DNA of 64,000 nucleotides from Dethiobacter alkaliphilus (lineage in GTDB: Bacteria > Bacillota > Dethiobacteria > DTU022 > UBA8154), in NCBI GenBank assembly GCA_016841605.1, contig JAENYV010000009.1, positions 111,497 to 175,496 of the forward strand, written 5' to 3'. Shown piece by piece: positions 55,020 through 64,000 of this stretch. A model generated the notes under the pieces. It was not told the origin of the DNA. It searched no databases and saw nothing but the letters and a program-made list of their open reading frames with translations. Within the stretch, counting starts at the first letter, position 1, and the number at the start of each line of letters is the position of its first letter. Made by a program: the position numbers and the translations under genes.

Positions 55020-56219
55020 TCAACGAATATTCGTTACATGAAACGTTCCGTCGGATTGATATTCTACCGTTGCTATTAACTCAGAAACCCCATCATATTG
55101 CAAAGAAGCCCAATCATTAATCTTCATACCAGGAGTAATACCCATAACGATCCCATGACTAAAGTTAAATCTGACTATATTATTGTAATAAACATTTTTA
55201 ACTTCTTCGTTTTCTTTTAACCATGATATATCCACACTTTGCAATTCGGTTTCTTCTTTAAAGAAGGAAATCGTTTTATTTTCTTCATTCACTCCATATG
55301 CAACAATATTTTCCACTTGAGCAATATAATCGTCGTGTTTAAATTGAATTGACTCAAAGACGCCGGGGTGAATTTCCTCCAACATAAATAATTGGTCTAT
55401 CGATACTCCTGTTCCGCCTCCAAGATATAGATGAACCGCCAATTCCTTTGTGCCGTCATTATCATAATCCCAATAATCCATTCCAGCATCAAACATCCCC
55501 GGACAATGGGACCAATTATAATAATTTATGTTATCACCCATTCTGATAACGACATTCTGAAACTGCTCATCTTCATTGTTCACCCCATACATTGTGATAT
55601 CTTCCTCCGGTAATTCCGCCAATATGAAAATCCCTGAATCCCAACTGCTTTCATCTATTCGTTTTGCTTTTTTAAAATCTTCTAATGTTAAATTATTATT
55701 ATCCGTAGCAGCAATAATTGTTGCACCAGATATGAGCCATCGGTCATCCCGCTTTGTTACCATTAGGGTAACCGGATATTTTGCTGCGGCTCTGCCGTTT
55801 TGCAGTTCGGCGCTTGTGACCTCGATAATCTCTCCGAAAACGGTATATTCTTCATCACCTACGGATTTAATGTCCGCGACCTCAATCCGGTCCGGCCAGG
55901 GACTTGATAGTTTCCGTCCGGGCGCGTTCTGCGGATTGGACTTCCATAGAGTTAAAAGCTCCTGCGTGACAAATTCAGAATAAAATTCTTCAATGTTTCC
56001 CGCCGCAATATCTTCGGGCGCAGTAAGCGCAACCATCTTCAGCATTTCACCGAAGTTTTCCACAAGCGCTAATACATCCTGTTTATCGGAAGCAGAAAGT
56101 TCTTTGTTCGTAACAGCCAACTTCACTCCTGTTCCGACTATAGCAACCAATATAACGCAAAGGATAACATATCCGGCTTTTTTTGTTGTGTCCATGATTG
56201 AAGAAAGGCAATTTTTCAT
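55020..56219 (-). CDS. Exported protein with C-terminal repeats, unknown function
   Basis: 399 aa. One N-terminal hydrophobic segment (residues about 16-35) that is a signal anchor; an extracellular region with a SnoaL/NTF2-like-looking segment (NIEEFYSEFVTQELLTLWKS...WLISGATIIAA, 75-175) and a C-terminal part containing DYWDYDNDGTKELAVHLYLGG, an FG-GAP/VCBS-like calcium-binding signature. ATG 56219 has GGAGGAAAAAAGG upstream. No family named with confidence. Confidence 0.6.
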   Translation of the reverse strand: MKNCLSSIMDTTKKAGYVILCVILVAIVGTGVKLAVTNKELSASDKQDVLALVENFGEMLKMVALTAPEDIAAGNIEEFYSEFVTQELLTLWKSNPQNAPGRKLSSPWPDRIEVADIKSVGDEEYTVFGEIIEVTSAELQNGRAAAKYPVTLMVTKRDDRWLISGATIIAATDNNNLTLEDFKKAKRIDESSWDSGIFILAELPEEDITMYGVNNEDEQFQNVVIRMGDNINYYNWSHCPGMFDAGMDYWDYDNDGTKELAVHLYLGGGTGVSIDQLFMLEEIHPGVFESIQFKHDDYIAQVENIVAYGVNEENKTISFFKEETELQSVDISWLKENEEVKNVYYNNIVRFNFSHGIVMGITPGMKINDWASLQYDGVSELIATVEYQSDGTFHVTNIR

Positions 56220-56366
56220 ACCTTTTTTCCTCCATAAAAAATCGTTGACATTGCAGTTTGAAGCTTTGACCCGTTACGGACAATGCCAATAATGGTTCGG
56301 CTATACTTCTTACGATGTTGAAAATTCGCTCCCGCCTAAAATTATCTACATTTTACGCAGTTATTA

Positions 56367-57293
56367 TTAGTCTTTTCGCTTCTCTCCTTCAATAGCAAAA
56401 ATGATCGGATTCGCATCGAATACATCATTTAGGCTTCCTATTTCAATTCTTCCATTTTCATCAACTGTACCATATTTAAAAACTCCCGCCATCCATTGAT
56501 GCGAAAAGTAACTATATGAACCACTGTATGTCGGGCGCTTCCCCCATTCCTTGTTTACGGAAGAAACGAGGCCAGGAATAACATCCTTTTCCTTTTCCTT
56601 TTTACCGGTATTATTAATTATCTGCCCTTCCCAAACTTCCCAAGCTGCATGGTTTCTTACTTTATAATACCGGATACTTTCACCCGCAGAAATAAAGAAT
56701 TTCTGTGTTTGACCATATGGAAAGTAATAGGTTTCCACACGGGTATCCATGGTAGATGAAATGTGCTCGTGCAAAATGATTTTGGGTAGGGAAAGAACAG
56801 CCTTCCGGGCTGTTACGATATCCCGGCTTTCCGCTGCACTAATATCGCTTGCGCTTGGATTGTAAATAATCGCCGTTTTTGTTTCAGCATCCCAAGATAC
56901 AAAGGCATCTAAAGTTTCACCAATAAATCGTAAAGGAACATAAATCGAACCATTGATATTTCGCGGCGGTGTGCTAAACGTCAATTTTGTATTTCCGCTA
57001 AAAGCTTCATTTTTACCAAGGATAAATATGAGTGTTTCTTGTGTAGCTGTGTTGGTAACGGTAACAGCTTTTGCTTGATTATCCCAATCAACAGTAAAGT
57101 TAGAAAGAAGGGATACCGTGCGAATGGGAACCATCGTCGTTTGGTTTATGATAACTATATTTTGGTCTTCGTGCTTTACCCCGTTCACATTCAAGTTGAT
57201 CGTTGACCCATTTGCCCCTATTGCTACGCTGCCAAAGGGGAAAAAAATCACAATCAACAGAGAAATAGCCAGTAAGCACTTTCTTATCGTCAT
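56367..57293 (-). CDS. Exported stalk-domain (CuAO-N1) protein
   Basis: 308 aa. Signal peptide LLAISLLIVIFFPFGSVAIGANG, then the stalk domain: INLNVNGVKHEDQNIVIINQTTMVPIRTVSLLSNFTVDWDNQAKAVTVT and a second half GSIYVPLRFIGETLDAFVSWDAETKTAIIYN (residues 30-160). The remaining C-terminal 150 residues have no recognised domain. ATG 57293 behind AAGGAGGC. This is one of three stalk-type genes in the window (with 15365 and 48839). Confidence 0.8.
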   Translation of the reverse strand: MTIRKCLLAISLLIVIFFPFGSVAIGANGSTINLNVNGVKHEDQNIVIINQTTMVPIRTVSLLSNFTVDWDNQAKAVTVTNTATQETLIFILGKNEAFSGNTKLTFSTPPRNINGSIYVPLRFIGETLDAFVSWDAETKTAIIYNPSASDISAAESRDIVTARKAVLSLPKIILHEHISSTMDTRVETYYFPYGQTQKFFISAGESIRYYKVRNHAAWEVWEGQIINNTGKKEKEKDVIPGLVSSVNKEWGKRPTYSGSYSYFSHQWMAGVFKYGTVDENGRIEIGSLNDVFDANPIIFAIEGEKRKD

Positions 57294-57511
57294 TACAGCC
57301 TCCTTGTGATTAAATTAGGCAAAAATTTTCCAAATAGACAGTAAAGTTGACGTCTACGGTGACCTTCCCGGCTGAAAGGTAGCACATTCCCTTTTTCAGA
57401 GAGGTGAATAATAATGTTGAAATAGCTGTCCGGGTATGAAACCGGAAAAACGTGATAGTCCACCAGCAGTACAGCTTATTGTGATGAAGTCTATACGGTA
57501 ATTTGACTTCT
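57294..57511. other. Non-coding region with no recognised feature
   Basis: No credible open frame on either strand. A GAGAGGTGAATAATAATG sequence (57401-57418) mimics a translation start but the frame closes after three codons. Confidence 0.4.
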
Positions 57512-57892
57512 TTAGTATTTAATTTTCACTTTTAAATTGGCTGTTTCCAAACCCAATCTTTCCTGTAACTCAGGTGTAACAGTTATTTCTATTTCAGTAC
57601 CTTTGGGTACATCTTTAAATTCATATATTATATTGTCAACAATCGTACCGGCTGCTCCTTAAGCTCATATGAATAAAATGAGGTTATCTTTAAGTGCTCC
57701 TTGATTAGGAAAATGCTCCCGGCCATCAAAGGGCTCTATCCCTATAAAAAGTGAGTATCTCCAGAGCGTCCGTGCGTACTCTTCCAAGTCTTTCCGGTCT
57801 ATTTTATCCAGTAAAGCATGAACAAAATCATTGTGGCATTCCAGTTCCCTTGGAATATCGAAATATTCATCTATTTCTGCTTCAAATATTTC
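57512..57892 (-). pseudogene. Decayed gene fragments
   Basis: Minus strand, one frame, two blocks. 57892-57668 encodes EIFEAEIDEYFDIPRELECHN...DRKDLEEYARTLWRYSLFIGIEPFDGREHF..., without a start codon and ending in TGA; a TAA follows, then GAAGTIVDNIIYEFKDVPKGTEIEITVTPELQERLG...KVKIKY to the stop at 57512-57514. Two stops and no start mean remnants of one or two genes. Family unknown. Confidence 0.6.
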
Positions 57893-57914
57893 TTAAAGCC
57901 GGCTGGTTTAATTG

Positions 57915-58660
57915 CTAATTACAGCTAGAAGAACCAGGAAAACTTGTAATATCGTATGGTATAAAATCACTTTGTCTGATATAGCCGTACTGTCCTCCAG
58001 CTCCATATACTAAATATGAATCATCCATTTCTTCTTCAATTATTACATATTTTAATACTTCTTCTTCCTTGTTTATAAAAACAGTGCCTCCTTTAACATA
58101 TCCTTCTATAGATGATTCAGGTAGATAATCGGTCAAATGTTCTTTTTTAACCCATGTAGGATCAAAATAAGGACAATCATAAGTTATAAAATCAATTAGG
58201 CACCAATTATTATATTCTGCTTTAACTTTAACTACTTTTCCTTGCCTTAAAAAATGATCATCACTATACAATGGGGTTTGAGCGTTTGGATATAGGTATA
58301 TTTTAGCAGGATTACTAATGTTCATTAGAATGGGTTCAATTCGTCTAACTTCGCCTGCCTCTTCCGTTAAATACCATAAAGGTATCCAACCAATTTGACT
58401 GCCATATCTTATTTGTGCAAAATCACCATCAATTTTGTTCACTTCATATTCTATTTTTAACTCTGTGGTAAAAACCGGAGGTTCTGCTCCTATTATATCA
58501 GACCTTTCTCCTACATTAAGTTCCAAACATATTGCGTATTTCTCTCCTATAATTATCTCTTTCTTTTGATTACGATATAATTCATTGTTTGGCAAGAAAA
58601 AACAAATATTGTTAATATAACAAAACAATAAGCTATAGTTTTGTTAAACCTCTTTGTCAT
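57915..58660 (-). pseudogene. Frameshifted SH3-like lipoprotein
   Basis: ATG 58660 (GAGGTG 9 bases upstream) opens MTKRFNKTIAYCFVILTIFVFSCQTMN, a lipoprotein signal peptide with lipobox Cys, but this frame stops after 35 codons. The body continues in another frame (from about 58590): NELYRNQKKEIIIGEKYAICLELN... to the stop at 57915. The body contains two or three bacterial SH3-like segments (FAQIRYGSQIGWIPLWYL, GKVVKVKAEYNNWCLIDF, QYGYIRQSDF). A single-base indel at about 58575-58600 separates signal from body. Confidence 0.65.
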
Positions 58661-58859
58661 ATCATTAAACACCTCAAGGGCATAATAATAAGTCCCCCCC
58701 CAATACCCTTCTTAGGGATTATGGCACCCGGCTTGTCCAAGTTAGTAATCGTTGTTACGTCCCGGAATTTGTAAGTTTGTCAAATCAAGCGTTATAGTGC
58801 TTGATGTCACTGTATGCCTGCATTTGTGAGAATATATTCGTGTGATCAGATATATACCC

Positions 58860-59273
58860 CTATTTTTGCTGCTCTTCTTTGTAAAATGATGTCAAAATAA
58901 AGTAGCCCAAAAAAACAGCAGCTAAAGAACCCACCCCCAAAATGTTAAAAAGAAAAACTGGTATTTTTATTGTGAAGATATTTGTTATTTGCATTAAGAA
59001 AGTAAAAAATGCCATGGGTAGTGCAAGAAACAATAATTTCCAAATATTAATCACCCACCTGCCTTCCTTTCGCCACTCCTGAACAAAATGCTCCAACCCC
59101 AGAACCAAACCTGGTAAAATAAGGAACAATCGAGTCAAATTGATATACGGTAGAAGATGAAATGTCATTCGCATTTGAGTGTTTAAGTAGGCATTCGCTT
59201 CTTGAACTAAGTATAGTATTAAAAAAAAGATACAGGCATATAAAAGGTACCACATCCCCTTTTTCCAATTCAA
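58860..59273 (-). CDS. Small membrane protein of unknown function
   Basis: 137 aa, four hydrophobic segments (about residues 8-24, 43-58, 80-97, 108-128), start TTG 59273 (MNWKKGMWYLLYACIFF) with GGAGGGAGAAAT upstream. The start lies within the 109-bp repeat copy B, whose partner copy A carries a truncated version of the same N-terminus. No family recognised. Confidence 0.6.
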   Translation of the reverse strand: MNWKKGMWYLLYACIFFLILYLVQEANAYLNTQMRMTFHLLPYINLTRLFLILPGLVLGLEHFVQEWRKEGRWVINIWKLLFLALPMAFFTFLMQITNIFTIKIPVFLFNILGVGSLAAVFLGYFILTSFYKEEQQK

Positions 59274-59352
59274 ATTTCTCCCTCCCGGAAAGCGCACAGA
59301 AATATCGCTTCTAAAAGTATTGACTGCTAAAAATGTAAAAGGTTCTCAACTT
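59244..59352. repeat. 109-bp dispersed repeat, copy B
   Basis: Partner of 51973-52080. Includes the ribosome-binding site and first codons of the membrane protein gene plus about 80 bp upstream, so the duplicated block is a promoter-to-start segment. Confidence 0.75.
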
Positions 59353-59362
59353 CCTACAGTCT

Positions 59363-60655
59363 TTAGAGACTTTTTGCGGAAAATATTGCTAGATTTTTTC
59401 CTTTTCTTTTGTATACGCTCAATATTAATCCTATCATCATCATATTGATTATTAACTGGGTATTCCCATAGCTTATAAAAGGTAGCGAAACCCCTCCTAA
59501 CGGAGCTAAACCCAGAGTCATAAGTATATTCCAGATAAATTGAACAGAAAAAATAACGGCCATACTGATTACCAAAAGCCTCCCGTAACTATCTTTAATT
59601 GTTATTGCGAGGCTGATTAAACGTGCTATAAAGCCGGCAATTAATCCTATTAATACGATACCTGCCAGCCAGCCGAAAGTGTATACAATATAACCGAAAA
59701 TGAAATCCGTATGTACCTCAGGAATCATACCTGAAAAGGTAAACCCCTGTCCGAAAAAGCCGGCAGATTGAAGCAAGTTATCCAGTTGAATGTGAATATA
59801 TCCGCTGCCAAGCGGGTCACTATGAGGATTAAGAAAAGCTAAAAGACGCTGCATCCGATAATCAACAGTAACCATGGCAAATAAAAATAGCGACGCCCCG
59901 GAACCGGCCAGAGGTAAAAGATATTTAAGCTTTACTCTGGTAAGTATTAATAACATTATTGCTGCTGTTAAATAAATTACTGCTGCGGAAAATAATGGAT
60001 AAGCCAGCATCAGAATGACAGGAAGTGCCAGCATTCCCAGACATAGATAGAACATTTTATGTATATGCCAATTCCATTCATCTAAAATACCGGCCAGAGC
60101 GATAACAAGGATGATCGGAGTTAGCTGGACAAAACTATGTTGCACGCTGCCGTTAACTAATCCACCTGTCTGAATTATTAGAAATAAAATAAAGATTGTT
60201 CCTGAATAAATATATTTAGAATAAGGCTTTAATTTTCTGTAATCGAAAAAAAACAATCCCCCCGCCACAGCTAACCCCAATACAGTAAAAATCAAGCTTC
60301 TGCCAAACATGAAAGAGGGAGTATTAAGGGAAAAGTCCCCGTTTACTTCAATAAAATAGAGGCTAAACAAGCCGGAAGCGGCAAAAAGCAGCGTTAAAAT
60401 TAAGATACTCCATTCCGGTCCGGACTTATAGATTTTGTTTAATTGTTCGCCCACTAGGGCTGAGTCACCCATCCGGCTAATCGCTTTTTTAAGAGCATCG
60501 TCCTCTGAAATACCCGCGGTTAAATATTCTTCTGCCAGTTCTTCAACATGATTTTCAAGTTCTAATTTAATTTCTTCATGTTTTTCCCGGCACTTTATAT
60601 GTGAACAGACACGATCTATATACTCTTGAACTTTACGATTCTGTTTTAAGTCCAT
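59363..60655 (-). CDS. HAAS-FtsW/RodA/SpoVE-like membrane protein
   Basis: 430 aa. N-terminal cytoplasmic HAAS-type (permease-prefix) domain, residues 1-75 (QEYIDRVCSHIKCREKHEEIKLELENHVEELAEEYLTAG...DALKKAISRMGD), then about ten transmembrane helices of the FtsW/RodA/SpoVE fold, with the PFISYGNTQLI signature near the C-terminus. This is an SEDS glycosyltransferase-like fold; whether it polymerises glycan is untested. ATG with GGGGGGAAG upstream. Overlaps the PadR gene by 23 bp, the usual PadR-HAAS pairing. Confidence 0.85.
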   Translation of the reverse strand: MDLKQNRKVQEYIDRVCSHIKCREKHEEIKLELENHVEELAEEYLTAGISEDDALKKAISRMGDSALVGEQLNKIYKSGPEWSILILTLLFAASGLFSLYFIEVNGDFSLNTPSFMFGRSLIFTVLGLAVAGGLFFFDYRKLKPYSKYIYSGTIFILFLIIQTGGLVNGSVQHSFVQLTPIILVIALAGILDEWNWHIHKMFYLCLGMLALPVILMLAYPLFSAAVIYLTAAIMLLILTRVKLKYLLPLAGSGASLFLFAMVTVDYRMQRLLAFLNPHSDPLGSGYIHIQLDNLLQSAGFFGQGFTFSGMIPEVHTDFIFGYIVYTFGWLAGIVLIGLIAGFIARLISLAITIKDSYGRLLVISMAVIFSVQFIWNILMTLGLAPLGGVSLPFISYGNTQLIINMMMIGLILSVYKRKGKNLAIFSAKSL

Positions 60656-60986
60656 ACAAACTTCCCCCCAAAACTCGGTCTACTGTTGTTCGAAAGGTAA
60701 GCCACTCTTCTTTCTTTGCTTGGGCATAATGTTTGCCTTTATCGGTAATTGTGTAATACTTTCTTCTTCGGCTTCCTTCAATTTGCAACCAGGAAGATTC
60801 AACCATGCCCTCTGCTTCAAGTGAGTGCAAAATAGGATACAAAGTCCCTTCTTTAAAAGCAAAAATACCGGTTGATTTATTTTCAATTTCTTTGATCATT
60901 TCATAGCCATACATAGATTTATTTTCCAGCAAAGATAAAATGAGAATTACTGTGCTCCCCTTTAGTAATTCTTTGCTAATCTTCAA
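60633..60986 (-). CDS. PadR family transcriptional regulator
   Basis: 117-aa winged-helix regulator: MKISKELLKGSTVILILSLLENKSMYGYEMIKEIENKS..., FKEGTLYPILHSLEAEGMVESSW, RRRKYYTITDKGK. TTG 60986 is chosen because AAGGAG lies 9 bases upstream and the sequence then matches the typical PadR start. It is expected to repress itself and the HAAS-FtsW-like gene it overlaps, with a dyad just upstream (61021-61046). Confidence 0.9.
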   Translation of the reverse strand: MKISKELLKGSTVILILSLLENKSMYGYEMIKEIENKSTGIFAFKEGTLYPILHSLEAEGMVESSWLQIEGSRRRKYYTITDKGKHYAQAKKEEWLTFRTTVDRVLGGSLYGLKTES

Positions 60987-61020
60987 TAATGCCATCTCCT
61001 TCAGCTTTATTATCGTTATA

Positions 61021-61046
61021 CTATGCATAGCAAATCTATGTATTAG
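61021..61046. promoter_or_regulatory. Candidate PadR operator
   Basis: CTATGCATAG (perfect 10-bp palindrome) followed six bases later by CTATGTATTAG, near the likely promoter of the PadR gene. PadR proteins bind ATGT/ACAT-type dyads, so this is a reasonable operator. Confidence 0.45.
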
Positions 61047-61112
61047 AATATACTATTCGCCAGAAAAGTCAATAACCAAAGCTCTTGTATAAATAAAAAA
61101 ATTTCATTGACC

Positions 61113-63038
61113 CTAGCCAATGGAATTTTTACGGACAAGTAAAAAAACAACTCCACCTATCAATACTAGGACAATCGTAATAATCAAAATGAACCGGTTG
61201 TCATTGTCCTTTATATCCAGGCCTTCAGAATCATTCTGTGCCAGGTTTGTTCCGAATTGCTTTTTCGTTACCTGCTGCAGAATATCCTGTACCATCTTTT
61301 CCGTATCATTGTAATCCAATTCAACGAGGACCTCACCCCAGTCCCATTCTTCATCCGGCATTTCTCTTTTCCATGCTGTCCTGTAATTATGACGCTTGGC
61401 TTTATATGCTGTTCCTTTCAAATATTTGGTGATATTTTGCGGACTACCTTTCTGCAATGCAGCCAGGTGGGACTTCTCGTACAGGTTGATAATATAACCG
61501 CCTTCCGGAACCGGAACTGTTATCTCCCCTTTCTTTGTTAGAGTATCGAGCCGGTCTGAAAGTGTTTCTCTAAACCGGGCTTCCATTGAATCAAAGCCGT
61601 TATCGTACCAGCAGAGGGTGAAAAGGCTGCCTTTCTTTATGTTCCACAACTCAAAAGTTTTACCGGTATAAAAATAGCAGCTCTCCCCGGGTCGACCGCT
61701 TGTATCCATGGATATCCCGAAAGCAGCATCTCCTTTATAATCGTTTACCTCCATACGACAGATCAAATCGCTGAATGCATTCGGCAGCTTACCCCTTACC
61801 CTGTAAATATAGTCTTTATAACCGAACAGGATGCTTTGGCCGCTCTCCGGCAGCAAACTATCCAGGGTCAGTGCATCTGCGTACACTGCCGCGGAAAAGA
61901 ACGTCATATCTCCGGCTTCGTCATACAGGTCGGCAGATAATTCATAGTGGTCTTTATCAAACTTTCTGATGTTCTGGTTTGCAATAACCGGCTTGTGATC
62001 ATCCGGATAGGCAATCCCCTCTTCCTTCAACCTCTCCGGATACAGGGACTCAGCCCATTCCGGAATATTGGGGCTGTTCAAACACTGGATCTGCTCCTTT
62101 AAAAGAGTTGTAAATGTATCAACATCGTTTTGCTTGTGATAATAATTTAGCAGGTGAAAATACAACTCTTCGGCGAAAAGACCCTGCTCCAGTAAAAGAT
62201 CGGCTTGTTTTACTCCTTCTGCTTCATTTCCGTCCATGAAAAGCATCCTTGTCTGCTCCAACTGCTTCCGGATGATTTCTTTTTGTTCCACGTTTTCCCG
62301 TTCCAGAAGGAGATCGCTAATAGGGATGTACCCGGATAATGTCAGGTTAATATCCTCTGTTGGTTCGAAATCATACAGTTCCCAGATTACCCTGTTTTGC
62401 TCCACCCGGTAACCATGAGGTCGCGTCCTCTCCCGGTCGATCCTGTAAGGTGCAATATCCATTAGTTCGAAGCTAATATTTGCTTTACCGATAGGCCCTT
62501 TCCAAGATGCGCCTGTTTTTAAAATATATCCCGCACCCCGCTCCCACTGCGCATTATAATTTTGGGTCTTATAGGTGTTTACGATACGCCGTTCCTCTTC
62601 TCCTTGGAAACGGACATCCCAGGTATACCATTCCGCAACTTCGCCTATCTTTCCGCTATCAGTCCCGGCCTCCTCCAATTTTGCCTCCCGTTCCATACCA
62701 TTATCAAATATTCTGAAATCCCTCAACCGGGTTGTTTCGTCAATCTCGAATCCTATCCCGACCAGGGAAGCAGGGAAACCCATCGGCACATCCCGCGCCT
62801 CCCGGGACTCATTCCGGAAAATAAACTCGCAGCAGACCACCGACCATCCGCCATACACCTGTATATAGACTTTTTCTTCAACCATACGCACACTGTTGTT
62901 TTGCACCGGCTCAACTGTCCCGGCAGACCGGTAAAGGGAGCTGCTGTTTGCATGCACCGTTCTGGCTGAGGACAGTAGAAGCAATGCAAATAGCAAAAAA
63001 AGAAAAAAAGTTTTAGTTTTCACGTTCAATTCCACCAC
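61113..63038 (-). CDS. Large exported membrane-anchored protein, unknown family
   Basis: 641 aa. Signal peptide FFLFLLFALLLLSSARTVHA, a beta-rich N-terminal domain (RMVEEKVYIQVYGGWSVVCCEFIFRNESREARDVPMGFP..., 50-240) of DUF4424-like appearance, a helical TPR-like stretch (FAEELYFHLLNYYHKQNDVD, 280-330), a central beta region and a C-terminal transmembrane helix (ILIITIVLVLIGGVVFLLVRK). It would be displayed on the outside of the membrane. No named function; the domain guesses are tentative. Confidence 0.6.
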   Translation of the reverse strand: MVELNVKTKTFFLFLLFALLLLSSARTVHANSSSLYRSAGTVEPVQNNSVRMVEEKVYIQVYGGWSVVCCEFIFRNESREARDVPMGFPASLVGIGFEIDETTRLRDFRIFDNGMEREAKLEEAGTDSGKIGEVAEWYTWDVRFQGEEERRIVNTYKTQNYNAQWERGAGYILKTGASWKGPIGKANISFELMDIAPYRIDRERTRPHGYRVEQNRVIWELYDFEPTEDINLTLSGYIPISDLLLERENVEQKEIIRKQLEQTRMLFMDGNEAEGVKQADLLLEQGLFAEELYFHLLNYYHKQNDVDTFTTLLKEQIQCLNSPNIPEWAESLYPERLKEEGIAYPDDHKPVIANQNIRKFDKDHYELSADLYDEAGDMTFFSAAVYADALTLDSLLPESGQSILFGYKDYIYRVRGKLPNAFSDLICRMEVNDYKGDAAFGISMDTSGRPGESCYFYTGKTFELWNIKKGSLFTLCWYDNGFDSMEARFRETLSDRLDTLTKKGEITVPVPEGGYIINLYEKSHLAALQKGSPQNITKYLKGTAYKAKRHNYRTAWKREMPDEEWDWGEVLVELDYNDTEKMVQDILQQVTKKQFGTNLAQNDSEGLDIKDNDNRFILIITIVLVLIGGVVFLLVRKNSIG

Positions 63039-63148
63039 ATCCCAAACTTAGATCATTGAAAGAGGTCACTGGCTCGACCGCTGTAATCGGAAGATGCAAA
63101 ACAAGGCTTCGCGTCTTACTAGTAAAAATTCGACCGTACCTATAACCT

Positions 63149-64000
63149 TCACATTATCTCACTTGGAAGAATAACGAAGTCCTTGTTGTTTGTATCAAAT
63201 GCTAAAATTGAATCATCGCTACTATATTTTAGGATATAAATGTATTCTCCCACGGCCCGATAGTATTGTTCTGCTACCTCCTCAAAGTTGTGTCCCATAA
63301 AAAGGTTCCAGTCTTTTGACGGATTATCTTCCTCACTGGTGTAAATTTCTCCGCTTCTAACATCCTGAACCTTCCATAAAGAATCAACATCCCGGTAAAC
63401 GGCATAATTATCAACTATTTTCATTGTAAAAGTAATGCCCATCGGAATAAAGGGTTCAGGAAATATATCCCATGCCAGGTCGTAAAGTATCTGTTCATTG
63501 TTTTCCAGTAAGTCTACTGATGATGGGTTATATTCACTTGCGTATGATTGCAATATGTTTACCAGCTGAGAATTATCCTGATCTATTATTAATATATCGG
63601 TATATATTTTTTTCTCATTGGGCTCCTCCCGAGATCTTCCACACAACAAATACTTTTCTGTTGATTTGCCATAAAAAAGAGTGGCATAAAATAAATATCC
63701 CAACAATTCTTCCGGCAAATGAAAATCAACTACGTTTTCTATTTCATACTCCGGACCTTCATAACCAATTCCATAATTCTTACTAATTACTATTTTCTTA
63801 CATAACAAATCCTTTTTTGTTTCAATCATAAAATTATATAATAAAATTTCCTCTTTTAGTTGAATCAAATCCGGAGTTTCTATTGAATATGCTGATATAG
63901 TTGTACCCTGATCATACTCAGTTCCGTAACTGAGCATTAACTCTCTTTCTTGCTTAGAGAGATAAAATGGGGGAGTCCATCCGTAATCTAACTCACTATA
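63149..64000 (-). CDS. Partial CDS of unknown function, runs off the right edge
   Basis: The frame is open from the stop at 63149-63151 to the window end (64000), reading YSELDYGWTPPFYLSKQERELMLSYGTEYDQG before the apparent ATG at 63937, so the true start lies beyond the window. At least 283 residues. The visible part is acidic and aromatic-rich with no membrane helix or recognised domain. Confidence 0.55.
   Translation of the reverse strand, partial: YSELDYGWTPPFYLSKQERELMLSYGTEYDQGTTISAYSIETPDLIQLKEEILLYNFMIETKKDLLCKKIVISKNYGIGYEGPEYEIENVVDFHLPEELLGYLFYATLFYGKSTEKYLLCGRSREEPNEKKIYTDILIIDQDNSQLVNILQSYASEYNPSSVDLLENNEQILYDLAWDIFPEPFIPMGITFTMKIVDNYAVYRDVDSLWKVQDVRSGEIYTSEEDNPSKDWNLFMGHNFEEVAEQYYRAVGEYIYILKYSSDDSILAFDTNNKDFVILPSEIM

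Overview
This window comes from a low-to-moderate GC, endospore-forming, anaerobic member of the Clostridia (Peptococcaceae-like; genus not resolvable from sequence alone). The pointers are a spore photoproduct lyase of the clostridial type, an alpha/beta-type SASP, an L27 with the Firmicutes N-terminal extension next to its Prp protease, a selenocysteine-containing SelD, a tungsten-type aldehyde ferredoxin oxidoreductase, TTG/GTG starts behind strong Shine-Dalgarno sites, and consensus sigma-A promoters. No tRNA, rRNA, CRISPR array or complete insertion sequence was seen.

Layout. 0-4.7 kb: a (GA)n tract at the window edge, convergent DNA-repair genes (splB and an alkyltransferase-like gene), two small DUF1659/DUF2922 genes, an isolated prepilin peptidase plus Flp pilin, and a GerMN lipoprotein. 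4.7-12.1 kb: a complete phosphate block on the minus strand (phoP-phoR, terminator, Pho-box promoter, pstS-pstC-pstA-pstB-phoU). 12.2-13.2 kb: two near-identical 465-bp non-coding units dense in inverted repeats, the most unusual element here. 13.3-21 kb: GntR-ABC operon, GerMN/stalk protein, and a MarR-controlled heterodimeric ABC exporter. 21-31.6 kb: a housekeeping block on the minus strand (rplU-prp-rpmA, obgE, nadD, an RRM protein, yqeK, LCP, rsfS, sir2, thiF-like, selD with in-frame UGA, SASP, tyrS).

31.6-46.9 kb: an accessory metabolic island. A DctPQM TRAP transporter and an AOR-family enzyme are divergent from a Crp/Fnr regulator. They are followed by ackA-pta, a dedicated holo-ACP synthase, a CocE/NonD hydrolase, a stand-alone ACP, an isochorismatase-family hydrolase, an AMP-forming acyl ligase, and (divergent) an SDR and a beta-propeller protein. 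The likely theme is uptake and activation of an organic acid, amide or ester and its conversion to acetate with ATP recovery, but the substrate is unknown.

47-64 kb: a lower-order region with a ParE/Phd toxin-antitoxin pair, stalk-domain proteins, a methyltransferase, a GRxGG repeat protein, a BlaI/BlaR1 module whose sensor is frameshifted, several gene fragments, a duplicated 109-bp segment carrying a gene start, a PadR plus HAAS-FtsW-like pair, and secreted or membrane proteins of unknown function. The last gene runs off the right edge.
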